Counted from the stretch's first letter, positions 1-9,587 are shown. The stretch is DNA of 53,616 nucleotides from Bacteroidota bacterium (GCA_947456185.1 CANGPW010000009.1:1-53616), one strand, 5' to 3'. Program-made: numbers and translations. Notes: generated by a model from the sequence alone, not told the origin.

Positions 1-3000
1 ATACTTCATTATTATCAGTATCACCAAATACATTTAGTTGTTCAAATATTGGTGCTAACACCGTAACATTAACCGTAACTGATGTAAATGGAAATATTAA
101 AACAGGTACTGCAATTGTAACAGTTGCAGATACAGTTAAACCAGTTGTAATAACACAGAATATCACTGTTCAATTAAACAGCTTAGGTACTGCTTCTATA
201 ACTGGCGCCCAAGTGAACAATGGCTCAACAGATGCTTGTGGAATAGCAACCTATACAGTATTACCAAATGCATTTAATTGTTCAAATGTTGGAACAAACA
301 CAGTTACTTTAACTGTAACCGATATTAATGGAAATATTAAAACAGGAACAGCAATTGTAACAGTTGCTGATACAGTTAAACCAGTTGTAATAACACAAAA
401 TATCACAGTTCAATTAAATTCAATTGGAGTAGTAACAATATCAGGTAATCAAGTAAACAATGGTTCTACTGATGTTTGTGGAATATCAACTTTTACAGTA
501 TCACCAAATACATTTAGTTGCTCAAATGTTGGAACAAACACAGTAACATTAACCGTAACTGATGTGAATGGAAATATTAAAACAGGTACTGCAATTGTAA
601 CAGTTGCAGATACGGTAAGACCGGTAGTAAATACACAGAACATTACAGTTCAATTGAATTCATCTGGATCTGCTTCTATAACTGGAGCCCAAGTAAACAA
701 TGGATCAACAGATGCATGCGGAATAAATACTTCATTATTATCAGTATCACCAAATACATTTAGTTGTTCGAATATTGGAACAAACACCGTAACATTAACC
801 GTAACAGATGTAAATGGAAATGTAAAAACAGGAACAGCAACGGTAACAGTTGCAGATACAATTAAGCCAGTTGTTAATACACAAAATATAACTACTTACT
901 TAGGTTCAAACGGAACAACATCAATTACAGCCGCTCAAATAAACAATGGTTCAACTGATGCTTGTGGAATAGCAAGTATATCCGTTTCGCCATCAATTAT
1001 TACTTGCTCAGATTTAGGATTAAAAACGGTAACCTTAACCGTAACTGACGTTAATGGTAACGTAAATACAGCTACATCAACTGTAATTGTATTAGATCCA
1101 ATAGCACCAGTAGCAAGACCAAAAGCGAGATATAATGCATATTTATCGCTCAATGGTCAAGTAATAATCAATCCTGGTTTATTAGACAGTGCTAGTACAG
1201 ATAATTGTACTATTACTGGTAGAGTATTGAGTCAATCAGTATTCAATTGTGCTAACACTGGTATTAATAATATACTCTTTACTGTTCAAGATCAAAGTGG
1301 TAATTCAAATTCAGCTACAGTAGCAGTAAATATTATTGACACAATTGCACCAAATGTTATTGTTTCAAATCAAAGTGTATATTTAAATGCTTCAGGTACG
1401 GGTTCAATTACAGCTGCCCAAGTAAATAATAACAGTACTGATAATTGTGGTCTAGCTACATTTGCTATTAGCAAAAACACCTTTACTTGTTCAGACTTAG
1501 GAACTAATAATATCATATTTACTGCAACAGATGTGAATAGCAATATTAAAACATCAAATGTTATTGTAAACGTGTTTGATACTATTCGCCCTAACATGCT
1601 TACAAAACGAAATATCAATGTTTATGTAAGTTCAAATGGAACAGCTAGTATTACTGTTGCTGATGTTGATAGTGCTAGTACTGACAATTGCAGCATAGCA
1701 AATAGAACATTGAGCCAAACTTCTTTCACATGTGCTAATATTGGAGTAAATACTTTAACATTAAGTGGAACAGACATTACAGGAAATGTTGGTAGTAGAA
1801 CATTTACAATAACAGTATTAGACACGTTAAGACCATTATTAACAACTAAACCTGCTAGTATATATTTAAACGCAACTGGATCAGCAAGTTTAACAGCCGC
1901 ACAAGTAATATTAAACAGTAGCGATAATTGTTCATCAGCTTTAATCAGTAGCATCAATCAAAATAACTTTAGCTGTGCCAACTTAGGATTAAACACGGTA
2001 GCAGTAACATTAACAGATGCAAGCGGAAACTTTATAACAAATAATGCATCGGTAACAGTAATAGATACAATTAAGCCTAATGTATTAACTCAAAACAGAA
2101 CAATATATTTGAATGCTATAGGTACAGCAAGTTTAACAGCTGCTCAAGTAAATAATGGCACTACAGATAATTGTACTATTCAAACATTGAGTATTAGTAA
2201 AACAGCTTATACAGCTGCTGATTTAGGTATCAACAATATCACATTTACTGCAACTGATAACAGTAGCAATAGCCAAACTGTGAATGTAATTGTTACTGTG
2301 TTAGATACAGTAAGACCATTAGTTATTACACAAAACAGAACTATATACTTAAATGCAAGTGGTACAGCAAGTTTAACTGCAGCTCAAGTGAACAACGGTT
2401 CAAGTGATAACGTAGGTGTTACAAGTATATTATTAAGTAGAACAGCATTTAGCTGTTCAGATCTTGGTGCTAACTTAGTTACTTTAACTGTTAGTGATAT
2501 CAGTAATAATAGTGCTTCTGGAACTGCAACAATTACTGTTTTAGATACAATTAGACCTTTAGCTGTAGCAAGAAACCTTACTCTTTATTTAAATGCAATC
2601 GGTCAAGTAAGTATTACACCGGCACAAATAAATAATGGATCAACTGATAATTGTAGCATTGCATCTTATACATTAAGTAAGTCTGCTTTCAATTGTACCG
2701 ATAGAGGAATAAATTCAAATACCATTACATTATCAGTAACAGATGGTAGTGGAAATACTTCTAATGCATTGGCAAATATTTCAGTATTAGATACTATTAA
2801 ACCTAATATTGTTGTGAACAACAATTTGAATATTTACTTAAATGCAAGTGGAGTGGCAACATTAACAACTGCACAAGTAAACAATGGTTCAAACGACAAT
2901 TGTGGTATTACAGCTTTAGCTTTAAGTAAAACTAGCTTTAATTCAACTAACTTAGGCTTAAACATAGTAAACTTTACAGCAACTGATGCAAGTGGAAATA

Positions 3001-4085
3001 ACCAGTCAGTAAATGTGAATGTAAATGTGTTAGATAGCATGATGCCAGTTGCAATTGCTCAGAATAGAATCATTTATTTAGATGCAAGCGGATCAGCAAG
3101 TGTAACTACAGCGCAAGTGAATAATGGTTCAACTGACAATGTTGGTGTAACAAGTATTTCATTGAGTAAAACTACTTTTGGATGTAGTAATATTGGAAAC
3201 AATGCAGTAGTATTAACGGTAAGAGATATTAGTAATAATATTGCTACTGCCAATGCAATTATTACTGTGCTTGACACAATTAAGCCAACAGTTATAGCAC
3301 AAAACTTAACAGTTTACTTAAATGGTTTAGGCTTAGCAACTATTACACCAACTCAAGTGAATAATGGATCTTCTGATAATTGCAACATTGCTAACTTATC
3401 AGTAAGTAAATCATCATTCAATTGTACAGATAGAGGAATTAATTCTAATACTTTAACATTATCAGCTACAGATGCAAGTGGTAACATTTCAAATGCAAGC
3501 TTTACGGTTTCAGTTTTAGATACCTTCAAACCAAATGTTGTTGTTAACAATAACTTGAATGTTTATTTGAATGCAAGTGGAACAGCAACTATTACCACTG
3601 CACAAGTGAATAATGGTTCAACTGATAATTGTGGTATAACTACATTAACATTAAGTAAAACATCATTCAACGGATCTAACTTAGGCTTGAACATTGTAAG
3701 CTTTACAGCAAATGATGCAAGTGGAAACAGTGAGTTAGTTAATGTGAACGTAATTGTGAATGATACCATGGCTCCAATAATTATAGCACGTAATAAAACA
3801 ATATACTTAAATGCGTCAGGTAGTGCGGCAATAACTGCTAGTGACATAGATAGTGCATCAACAGACAATGTTGGTATTACTTCAAGAACCATAAATAAAA
3901 CATTGTTTAATTGTAATGATGCTGGTTCGAACTTAATAGAATTTACAGTAGGAGATATTAGCGGTAACAAATTTAGCCAAATAGTAACGGTAACCGTATT
4001 AGATACAATACTTCCAGTGGTAAGCACTATTCCTGCTAATGTTTCATTTGGATACTGTGGAGCAAATTATATTCCTAAATTGCCA
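1..4085 (+). repeat. Tandem array of about 240-bp coding repeats
   Basis: Sixteen complete units follow a partial one cut by the window edge. Readable unit starts include 216, 456, 696, 942, 1185, 2391, 3120 and 3849. Units are 237-249 bp, always a multiple of three. The first units are nearly identical in DNA. Positions 1-52 match 727-778 with one difference, an offset of 726 bp or three units, and units 1 and 2 are close copies at 240 bp. Later units have diverged. Such arrays expand and contract by recombination and often collapse in short-read assemblies. Confidence 0.93.
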
Positions 4086-4952
4086 ACGGCAACAGATAAT
4101 TGTGGAGATGTAACCATCAAACAAACTGCCGGTGTAACATTTGGAAACAAATACCCAGTGGGTGTTACAACTAACATATTTACTTTTGAGGATAAATCAG
4201 GTAATAAAGTTACTCGTAGTTATACTGTAACAATTTATTCTAAATATGTACCAGATTCATTCTCTAATATTTCAGTTTGTAGCAGTGTTCCTTCATTTAA
4301 TTTAACTCCAACAAATGCAAAAGGAGTATATACCTTTAAAGGAAGTGGTGTAACAATTGATGGTAAAATGTTTGATCCGTCTTTATCAGGTTCTGGCAAT
4401 TATAATGTTACTTATACATTTATTGACAGCATGTCATGTATAACTGAAGGTAACTTCTTTGTAACTGTAAATCGTGCACCAGATAAACCAATAATAGAAC
4501 GTAAAACTTCCACTTTATTACAAGTACAACAGCAGTTTTCATTCTACCAATGGTTACGTTTTGGTCAACCAATTGCTGGAGCAACAAGCCAAACTTATAA
4601 TACAACACGCTCAGGGTTATATTCAGTACAAGTGAGTTCAAAAGAAGGATGTAGTTCAGAAAGTGATGCTTATGCAGTCGGAAGTATTGGAGTTAAAAAT
4701 ACAAATACACAAGTAGGATTTAAATTATATCCAAATCCATCAAATGGATTAATATATTTAGAGTTAGATGATCAAAGTGTAATAGAAACTAGTATTAAAG
4801 TATTTGATGCTTTAGGCAAATTAGTTTATGAAACTGAAATCAATACCTTCATTACTCAATTAGATTTAAGTAATATAGCAGATGGGACTTATTTTGTTCG
4901 CTTAACACAGGTTGGCAAAACAGCTGTTAAACCAATTGTAATTACTAAATAA
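1..4952 (+). CDS. Giant repeat-built T9SS-secreted surface adhesin (5' end outside the window)
   Basis: The reading frame is open from the first base and has no start in the window, so this is the C-terminal part (about 1,650 residues) of a larger protein. It is made of about 16 complete Ig/HYR-like modules of 79-83 residues. Each has a beginning such as NNGSTDNCG, a middle FxC(S/T)xLG, a TVTDxxGN strand and a VLDTxxP linker. A canonical HYR-type domain follows (about nt 4086-4240), then a region of Ig-like character. The end is a type A T9SS sorting domain (about nt 4705-4952) with YPNPSNG, a G-T-Y-F-V-R strand and a final ITK. The product should be exported by Sec, then T9SS, and anchored on the cell surface as a long stalk. 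The OmpA-family gene follows after 33 bp, probably in the same transcript. Function as an adhesin is inferred from architecture; the binding partner is unknown. Confidence 0.9.
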   Translation, partial: TSLLSVSPNTFSCSNIGANTVTLTVTDVNGNIKTGTAIVTVADTVKPVVITQNITVQLNSLGTASITGAQVNNGSTDACGIATYTVLPNAFNCSNVGTNTVTLTVTDINGNIKTGTAIVTVADTVKPVVITQNITVQLNSIGVVTISGNQVNNGSTDVCGISTFTVSPNTFSCSNVGTNTVTLTVTDVNGNIKTGTAIVTVADTVRPVVNTQNITVQLNSSGSASITGAQVNNGSTDACGINTSLLSVSPNTFSCSNIGTNTVTLTVTDVNGNVKTGTATVTVADTIKPVVNTQNITTYLGSNGTTSITAAQINNGSTDACGIASISVSPSIITCSDLGLKTVTLTVTDVNGNVNTATSTVIVLDPIAPVARPKARYNAYLSLNGQVIINPGLLDSASTDNCTITGRVLSQSVFNCANTGINNILFTVQDQSGNSNSATVAVNIIDTIAPNVIVSNQSVYLNASGTGSITAAQVNNNSTDNCGLATFAISKNTFTCSDLGTNNIIFTATDVNSNIKTSNVIVNVFDTIRPNMLTKRNINVYVSSNGTASITVADVDSASTDNCSIANRTLSQTSFTCANIGVNTLTLSGTDITGNVGSRTFTITVLDTLRPLLTTKPASIYLNATGSASLTAAQVILNSSDNCSSALISSINQNNFSCANLGLNTVAVTLTDASGNFITNNASVTVIDTIKPNVLTQNRTIYLNAIGTASLTAAQVNNGTTDNCTIQTLSISKTAYTAADLGINNITFTATDNSSNSQTVNVIVTVLDTVRPLVITQNRTIYLNASGTASLTAAQVNNGSSDNVGVTSILLSRTAFSCSDLGANLVTLTVSDISNNSASGTATITVLDTIRPLAVARNLTLYLNAIGQVSITPAQINNGSTDNCSIASYTLSKSAFNCTDRGINSNTITLSVTDGSGNTSNALANISVLDTIKPNIVVNNNLNIYLNASGVATLTTAQVNNGSNDNCGITALALSKTSFNSTNLGLNIVNFTATDASGNNQSVNVNVNVLDSMMPVAIAQNRIIYLDASGSASVTTAQVNNGSTDNVGVTSISLSKTTFGCSNIGNNAVVLTVRDISNNIATANAIITVLDTIKPTVIAQNLTVYLNGLGLATITPTQVNNGSSDNCNIANLSVSKSSFNCTDRGINSNTLTLSATDASGNISNASFTVSVLDTFKPNVVVNNNLNVYLNASGTATITTAQVNNGSTDNCGITTLTLSKTSFNGSNLGLNIVSFTANDASGNSELVNVNVIVNDTMAPIIIARNKTIYLNASGSAAITASDIDSASTDNVGITSRTINKTLFNCNDAGSNLIEFTVGDISGNKFSQIVTVTVLDTILPVVSTIPANVSFGYCGANYIPKLPTATDNCGDVTIKQTAGVTFGNKYPVGVTTNIFTFEDKSGNKVTRSYTVTIYSKYVPDSFSNISVCSSVPSFNLTPTNAKGVYTFKGSGVTIDGKMFDPSLSGSGNYNVTYTFIDSMSCITEGNFFVTVNRAPDKPIIERKTSTLLQVQQQFSFYQWLRFGQPIAGATSQTYNTTRSGLYSVQVSSKEGCSSESDAYAVGSIGVKNTNTQVGFKLYPNPSNGLIYLELDDQSVIETSIKVFDALGKLVYETEINTFITQLDLSNIADGTYFVRLTQVGKTAVKPIVITK
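2391..3848 (+). repeat. Two tandem copies of a 729-bp three-module super-repeat
   Basis: Modules 10-11-12 (2391-3119) and 13-14-15 (3120-3848) match each other in order and length (80+83+80 residues). Module 10 resembles 13 (DNVGVTS, lacking the first Cys). Module 11 resembles 14 (NCTDRGINSNT, with a three-residue insertion). Module 12 resembles 15 (TSFN followed by STNLGLN or GSNLGLN, lacking the second Cys). The array therefore grew by duplicating a trimer, not only single modules. Confidence 0.88.
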
Positions 4953-4985
4953 ATTTAAACAAAACTAAAAACACGAAACAAGAAC

Positions 4986-6488
4986 ATGAATACAAATTGT
5001 TTAAATATAACAAAAGCAATAGTGATGTCAGCCATGCTAATAGGGGGGGGAACCCTATTGGCACAAGCTCCACAAAGCACTCAAACAGTTACAAGTTCTA
5101 CTTTTGTAAACAAATTGGCTGCAAAAGAAAAGTTTAATCGATTAAGCATTGGTTTTAGATTAAACCATCTATATGATATTCAATATAATGGATTTGGTAA
5201 ACTAAATGGAACTGAAACTAACGATCCTAGTGGGTTAAATGGAAGTAGTACTAAGTTTGATTTAGCCGTAGGTTTAAACTTTAATTACTTCATAACGAAT
5301 AAAATTAGCTTAGATTTGGCTTACGACAATGGTAAAATGACAGGTGAAACAAATGATGAAAATGAGTTCTATGAATCCAAAGTGTCATTTTTAACATTTG
5401 GACTGAATTTCGACTTAAAAGGAAACAAAAGGGTTAAGCCCTACAAATTTGTTCCATTTTTAAGAGCTAGCGCCTCACGTTCAAGTTATGATACCAAAAG
5501 AATGTTTGTTTCAGATGGAGGAGTAAATGGTTTGTCTAGTGGAACTACTTTGCAGGTCGGCTTAGGTGCTGGAATGCGTTATCATTTTAATGACCATTGG
5601 CATTTAAATTTTCAAAGTGAAGTTGTTCAAACATACACTGATGCATGGGATGGTTGGGATTATGGTTCAGGAAGAGATTATATGGCTAAAACCTCTATAG
5701 GTCTTTGTTTCTCATTTGGAAATAGCTTACACATTGATAGAGTTAGTAACAATCAAATTATTAATAATGAAGCTAAAAATACACCTAATAATGCAAATAG
5801 TAGTAATATGTTAGCATTAAGTGATAGCTTAAAAAATATAAATCAGAAAATAGCAAAAATGATAGCTGATAATGAATTGTTAACAAAAGATTCTGATGGT
5901 GATGGAATTCCTGATTATAGAGATCAGTGCCCAGAAGTAAAAGGCGCTTTTGTAAATGGTTGTAATGAAATGGATGGCTTAAAAGCTGGAGCTTTATATG
6001 AAAATAATAATGTAAATAAGATAGCTAATAATCAGTTGTCAGGCGGGAAAATTAACAATAATAATTCTATAGACTCTACTACAAAAAACAATTTTGGTAC
6101 TAATTCTTCAATACAAAATTTAAGCAATAACTTAAAAATAGAATTAAGAAATATGCTATTGGTTGAAATGAATAAAATTTATTTTGAAACAAACAAAGCA
6201 AACTTAAATGCTACTGATAGGGTTATTTTAACTCAATGTGCTAAAGTAATTATTGATAATCCTTCATTTAAGCTAACAATTTTAGGTTATGCCGATAATG
6301 TTGGAAGTGATGAGGCAAACTTTATTTTATCAAAAAACAGAGCGGAAGCAGTGTCAATTTATTTAGAAAATAGTGGTGTTAGTAAAAACAATATTATAAT
6401 TAAAGCAATGGGTGCTCAAAAAATGATAGGATCTGATGCCAAAGAATCAAATGCCTTTAACAGAAGAGTAGAATTTATTCTAGAATAA
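4986..6488 (+). CDS. OmpA-family outer-membrane protein with beta-barrel, TSP3-type linker and OmpA C-terminal domain
   Basis: This is a 500-residue protein. A Sec signal peptide (residues 1 to about 27, ending LLAQA) precedes an N-terminal region of alternating strands typical of an outer-membrane barrel (about 45-255). An Asn-rich linker follows. A calcium-binding thrombospondin-type-3 motif (DSDGDGIPDYRDQCP, about 301-315) comes next. The OmpA/MotB peptidoglycan-binding domain (about 385-500) includes IYFETNKANLN, GYADNVGSDEAN and NRRVEFILE. It probably ties the outer membrane to peptidoglycan, and its position directly after the giant adhesin suggests a role in adhesin export, anchoring or stability. 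The start ATG is the only one that yields the signal peptide. A G8 tract lies inside the signal-peptide codons (see findings). Confidence 0.9.
   Translation: MNTNCLNITKAIVMSAMLIGGGTLLAQAPQSTQTVTSSTFVNKLAAKEKFNRLSIGFRLNHLYDIQYNGFGKLNGTETNDPSGLNGSSTKFDLAVGLNFNYFITNKISLDLAYDNGKMTGETNDENEFYESKVSFLTFGLNFDLKGNKRVKPYKFVPFLRASASRSSYDTKRMFVSDGGVNGLSSGTTLQVGLGAGMRYHFNDHWHLNFQSEVVQTYTDAWDGWDYGSGRDYMAKTSIGLCFSFGNSLHIDRVSNNQIINNEAKNTPNNANSSNMLALSDSLKNINQKIAKMIADNELLTKDSDGDGIPDYRDQCPEVKGAFVNGCNEMDGLKAGALYENNNVNKIANNQLSGGKINNNNSIDSTTKNNFGTNSSIQNLSNNLKIELRNMLLVEMNKIYFETNKANLNATDRVILTQCAKVIIDNPSFKLTILGYADNVGSDEANFILSKNRAEAVSIYLENSGVSKNNIIIKAMGAQKMIGSDAKESNAFNRRVEFILE
5036..5062 (+). repeat. G8 homopolymer within a 10-bp-stem hairpin in the signal-peptide coding region
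   Basis: Bases 5043-5050 are eight consecutive G in a roughly 30% GC context. The arms GCTAATAGGG (5036-5045) and CCCTATTGGC (5053-5062) pair over 10 bp with one G-T wobble, enclosing GGGGGAA. The tract encodes Gly-Gly-Gly at about residue 20, so a one-base slip would frameshift the gene. Confidence 0.7.
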
Positions 6489-6506
6489 AAACTGTTTAAT
6501 CATTTC

Positions 6507-6546
6507 AAAAAAAAGACTTCATACCAAAAGTATGAAGTCTTTTTTT
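6507..6546. terminator. Rho-independent terminator after the OmpA-family gene
   Basis: The perfect stem AGACTTCATA (6514-6523) / TATGAAGTCT (6531-6540) has a 7-nt loop. It is flanked by an A tract on the left and six T on the right, so it could act in both directions. It ends the adhesin/OmpA transcript. Confidence 0.9.
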
Positions 6547-6748
6547 GTTTAGGTGTTAAATTAATTTCAGTTTTTTTTGTAAATAGATAATATTTATCTT
6601 TTTTCTTTCCACAATCTTTATTCTTCGATTTCAAAAATTATCTTTGCCCAATTTATTTATAAGCGTAACAAGTTAACTACTTGAAAATGTGAATTATTGA
6701 AATTAATCCAAGCTTTTTTCTTGTTTTAGAAAAGTAAAAAATAAAAAT

Positions 6749-9568
6749 ATGCCAAAAGATACAAGCCTCAAATCAGTATTAATTATCGGAAGTGGACCCA
6801 TTGTTATTGGTCAAGCCTGTGAATTTGATTATTCAGGTAGTCAAGCTGCACGATCATTAAAAGAAGAAGGAATAGAAGTTACATTAATTAACTCTAATCC
6901 AGCTACGATTATGACAGATAAAGTAACTGCTGATAATGTGTACTTATTACCTTTAAATATTGACAGCATTGAGCAAATTTTAAAAGAACGACATATTGAT
7001 GCAGTTTTGCCAACTATGGGCGGGCAAACAGCTTTGAATTTAGCCATTGAAGCTGAAGAAGTTGGATTATGGAAAAAGTACAATGTTAGAATGATTGGCG
7101 TTGACATTGCTGCTATTAACACAACTGAAAACAGAGAATTATTTCGTCAGAAAATGATCGACATTGGTGTGCCAGTGGCACAATCAAGAGTGGCAAATTC
7201 ATTTTTAGAAGGAAAAGAAATAGCACAAGAAATAGGTTTTCCATTAGTAATTCGTCCTTCTTTTACCTTAGGTGGAAGTGGAGGAGGTTTTGTTAATGAA
7301 AAATCGGAATTAGATGCCGCTTTAAAACGTGGGTTAGAAGCCTCACCTTCGCATGAAGTTTTAGTGGAAAAAGCATTATTTGGCTGGCAAGAATATGAAT
7401 TGGAATTATTAAGAGATAGTAATAACAATGTAACTGTTATATGTACCATTGAAAACTTTGACCCAATGGGAATTCATACAGGAGATTCAATTACTGTTGC
7501 ACCTGCAATGACATTAAGCGATTCAACCTATCAGCGTATGCGTGATATGGCTATACATATGATGCGAAGCATTGGTAATTTTACTGGTGGTTGTAATGTT
7601 CAGTTTGCTGTTAATCCAGAAAATGAAGATATTATTTCAGTAGAAATAAATCCACGTGTTTCTCGTTCTTCTGCTTTAGCAAGTAAAGCAACGGGTTATC
7701 CAATTGCAAAAATTGCAGCAAAATTAGCTATAGGTTATCACTTGGATGAATTAAAAAATCCTGTAACTAAAACCACTTCTGCTTTTTTTGAACCAGCCAT
7801 TGATTATGTTATAGTAAAAGTACCACGTTGGAATTTTGACAAATTTAAAGGTGCTAATAAAACATTAGGATTGCAAATGAAATCAGTAGGAGAAACCATG
7901 GGAATTGGAAGATCTTTTATTGAAGCATTGCAAAAGGCATTACAATCACTTGAAATTAAACGTAACGGCTTAGGAGCTGATGGTTACCAACAGAAAAAAT
8001 TAGAAGACATTATTGACAAATTGAAAAACCCAAGTTGGGATAGAATTTTTGCGGTAAAGGATGCTTTAAGCTTAGGCGTACCCATTTCATCTATTGAAAA
8101 AATTACACGTATCAGTCGTTGGTTTTTAAATCAAATAAGCGACATGGTACATTTAGAAAATACAGCCAAACGTTTTAACTTAAAAAATATGCCACATGAA
8201 ATCATGGTGGAGTTAAAGCAAAAAGGTTATAGCGATGCTCAAATAGCTCATTTGTTAGGTGGAGATACAACTGAAGATGAAGTTTGGGACTTACGATCAC
8301 AAATGAACGTTAAACGTGTATTTAAGATGGTAGATACTTGCGCGGCAGAATTCCCGTCACCAACTAATTATTTCTATTCAACATTTGACCAAGAAGACGA
8401 AAGCATAGTAAGTGATAAAAAGAAAATTATTGTTTTAGGTTCGGGCCCAAATAGAATTGGACAAGGAATTGAATTTGATTATTGTTGCGTTCATGGCTTA
8501 TTAGCTGCTAAAGAATGCGGATATGAAGCCATTATGATTAACTGTAATCCTGAAACAGTTTCTACCGATTTTGACATGGCAGATAAATTGTATTTTGAAC
8601 CAATATTTTGGGAACATTTACGCGAAATCATTGAAAAAGAAAAACCAGTTGGTGTAGTTGTTCAATTAGGAGGTCAAACGGCTTTAAAAATTGCAAAGAA
8701 ATTGCATGAGCATGGAATAAAAATTATTGGAACCAGTTTTCCTGATATGGATATTTCGGAAGACAGAGGCTTGTTTTCTGATTTGTTAAAAGAATTAGAT
8801 ATTCCTTATCCAAATTATGGAGTAGCAGAAGACGCTGACGAAGCCATTGCGGTAGCAAAAGTTGTTGGTTATCCAGTTTTGGTTCGCCCAAGTTACGTGC
8901 TTGGAGGACAAGGAATGAAAATTGTAATCAACGATGAAGATTTAGAAAAAGCAGTAATAGATTTATTAGGTGATTTACCTGGAAATCGTGTTTTAATTGA
9001 TCATTTTTTAGATAGAGCAGAAGAAGCAGAAATTGACTTAATATGCGATGGCGAAACTGTTCATATTATAGGAATGATGGAACATATAGAACCTGCAGGA
9101 ATTCACAGTGGAGATTCAAGTGCGGTTTTGCCTCCATTTAGTTTAAGTGAAAATGTTCAAAAGCAAATGGAAGATATTGCTACTAAATTAGCCTTTAAAA
9201 TGAAAATTAGGGGTTTAATGAATATGCAATTTGCCATCAAAAATGAAAAAGTTTATGTAATTGAAGCCAATCCTCGCTCAAGTAGAACGGTTCCATTTAT
9301 TGCCAAAGCATATGGAATAGCTTATGTAAATATTGCGACCAAAATTATGTTAGGCGAAAACAAATTAACAGACTTTGTATTTGAACGAAAATTGGAAGGA
9401 TATGCCATTAAAGAGCCAGTTTTCTCGTTTGAAAAATTTGAAAATGTAAATAAAGAATTAGGCCCTGAAATGAAATCTACAGGTGAAGCAATTCGTTTTA
9501 TAAAAGATTTAAATGACCCTCATTTCCGTCAATTAAAAAACCAAAAAAGCATGTTTTTAAGTCGATAA
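6749..9568 (+). CDS. carB: Carbamoyl-phosphate synthase large subunit lacking the C-terminal MGS allosteric domain
   Basis: The enzyme makes carbamoyl phosphate from bicarbonate, ammonia (delivered from glutamine by CarA) and two ATP, feeding pyrimidine and arginine synthesis in the cytoplasm. Both synthetase halves are visible. The first has SGPIVIGQACEFDYSG near the N-terminus and an ATP-grasp glycine loop FTLGGSGGGF. The second starts with GSGPNRIGQGIEFDYCC (about residue 564) and has a matching YVLGGQGMKI loop. The protein is 939 residues, against about 1,070 in E. coli. It stops shortly after GPEMKSTGEA, exactly where the methylglyoxal-synthase-like regulatory domain would begin, so UMP and ornithine control through that domain is absent. 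carA is not in the window. The gene is isolated between two terminators and is probably a single transcript. Confidence 0.97.
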   Translation: MPKDTSLKSVLIIGSGPIVIGQACEFDYSGSQAARSLKEEGIEVTLINSNPATIMTDKVTADNVYLLPLNIDSIEQILKERHIDAVLPTMGGQTALNLAIEAEEVGLWKKYNVRMIGVDIAAINTTENRELFRQKMIDIGVPVAQSRVANSFLEGKEIAQEIGFPLVIRPSFTLGGSGGGFVNEKSELDAALKRGLEASPSHEVLVEKALFGWQEYELELLRDSNNNVTVICTIENFDPMGIHTGDSITVAPAMTLSDSTYQRMRDMAIHMMRSIGNFTGGCNVQFAVNPENEDIISVEINPRVSRSSALASKATGYPIAKIAAKLAIGYHLDELKNPVTKTTSAFFEPAIDYVIVKVPRWNFDKFKGANKTLGLQMKSVGETMGIGRSFIEALQKALQSLEIKRNGLGADGYQQKKLEDIIDKLKNPSWDRIFAVKDALSLGVPISSIEKITRISRWFLNQISDMVHLENTAKRFNLKNMPHEIMVELKQKGYSDAQIAHLLGGDTTEDEVWDLRSQMNVKRVFKMVDTCAAEFPSPTNYFYSTFDQEDESIVSDKKKIIVLGSGPNRIGQGIEFDYCCVHGLLAAKECGYEAIMINCNPETVSTDFDMADKLYFEPIFWEHLREIIEKEKPVGVVVQLGGQTALKIAKKLHEHGIKIIGTSFPDMDISEDRGLFSDLLKELDIPYPNYGVAEDADEAIAVAKVVGYPVLVRPSYVLGGQGMKIVINDEDLEKAVIDLLGDLPGNRVLIDHFLDRAEEAEIDLICDGETVHIIGMMEHIEPAGIHSGDSSAVLPPFSLSENVQKQMEDIATKLAFKMKIRGLMNMQFAIKNEKVYVIEANPRSSRTVPFIAKAYGIAYVNIATKIMLGENKLTDFVFERKLEGYAIKEPVFSFEKFENVNKELGPEMKSTGEAIRFIKDLNDPHFRQLKNQKSMFLSR

Positions 9569-9587
9569 TTTTAAAAATAAAATATAA

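Noticed and set aside
449-4027. Several long minus-strand frames inside the giant adhesin gene
   Set aside because: They recur with the 240-bp period of the sense repeats, have no signals of their own and are mirror images of Thr/Val/Asn-rich codons.
1-4085. CRISPR array
   Set aside because: The regular repeats are about 240 bp, in frame and protein-coding, with no unique spacers.
5881-5940. EF-hand protein or separate calcium-binding gene
   Set aside because: The DxDGDGxxD motif is the TSP3-type linker within the OmpA-family protein.
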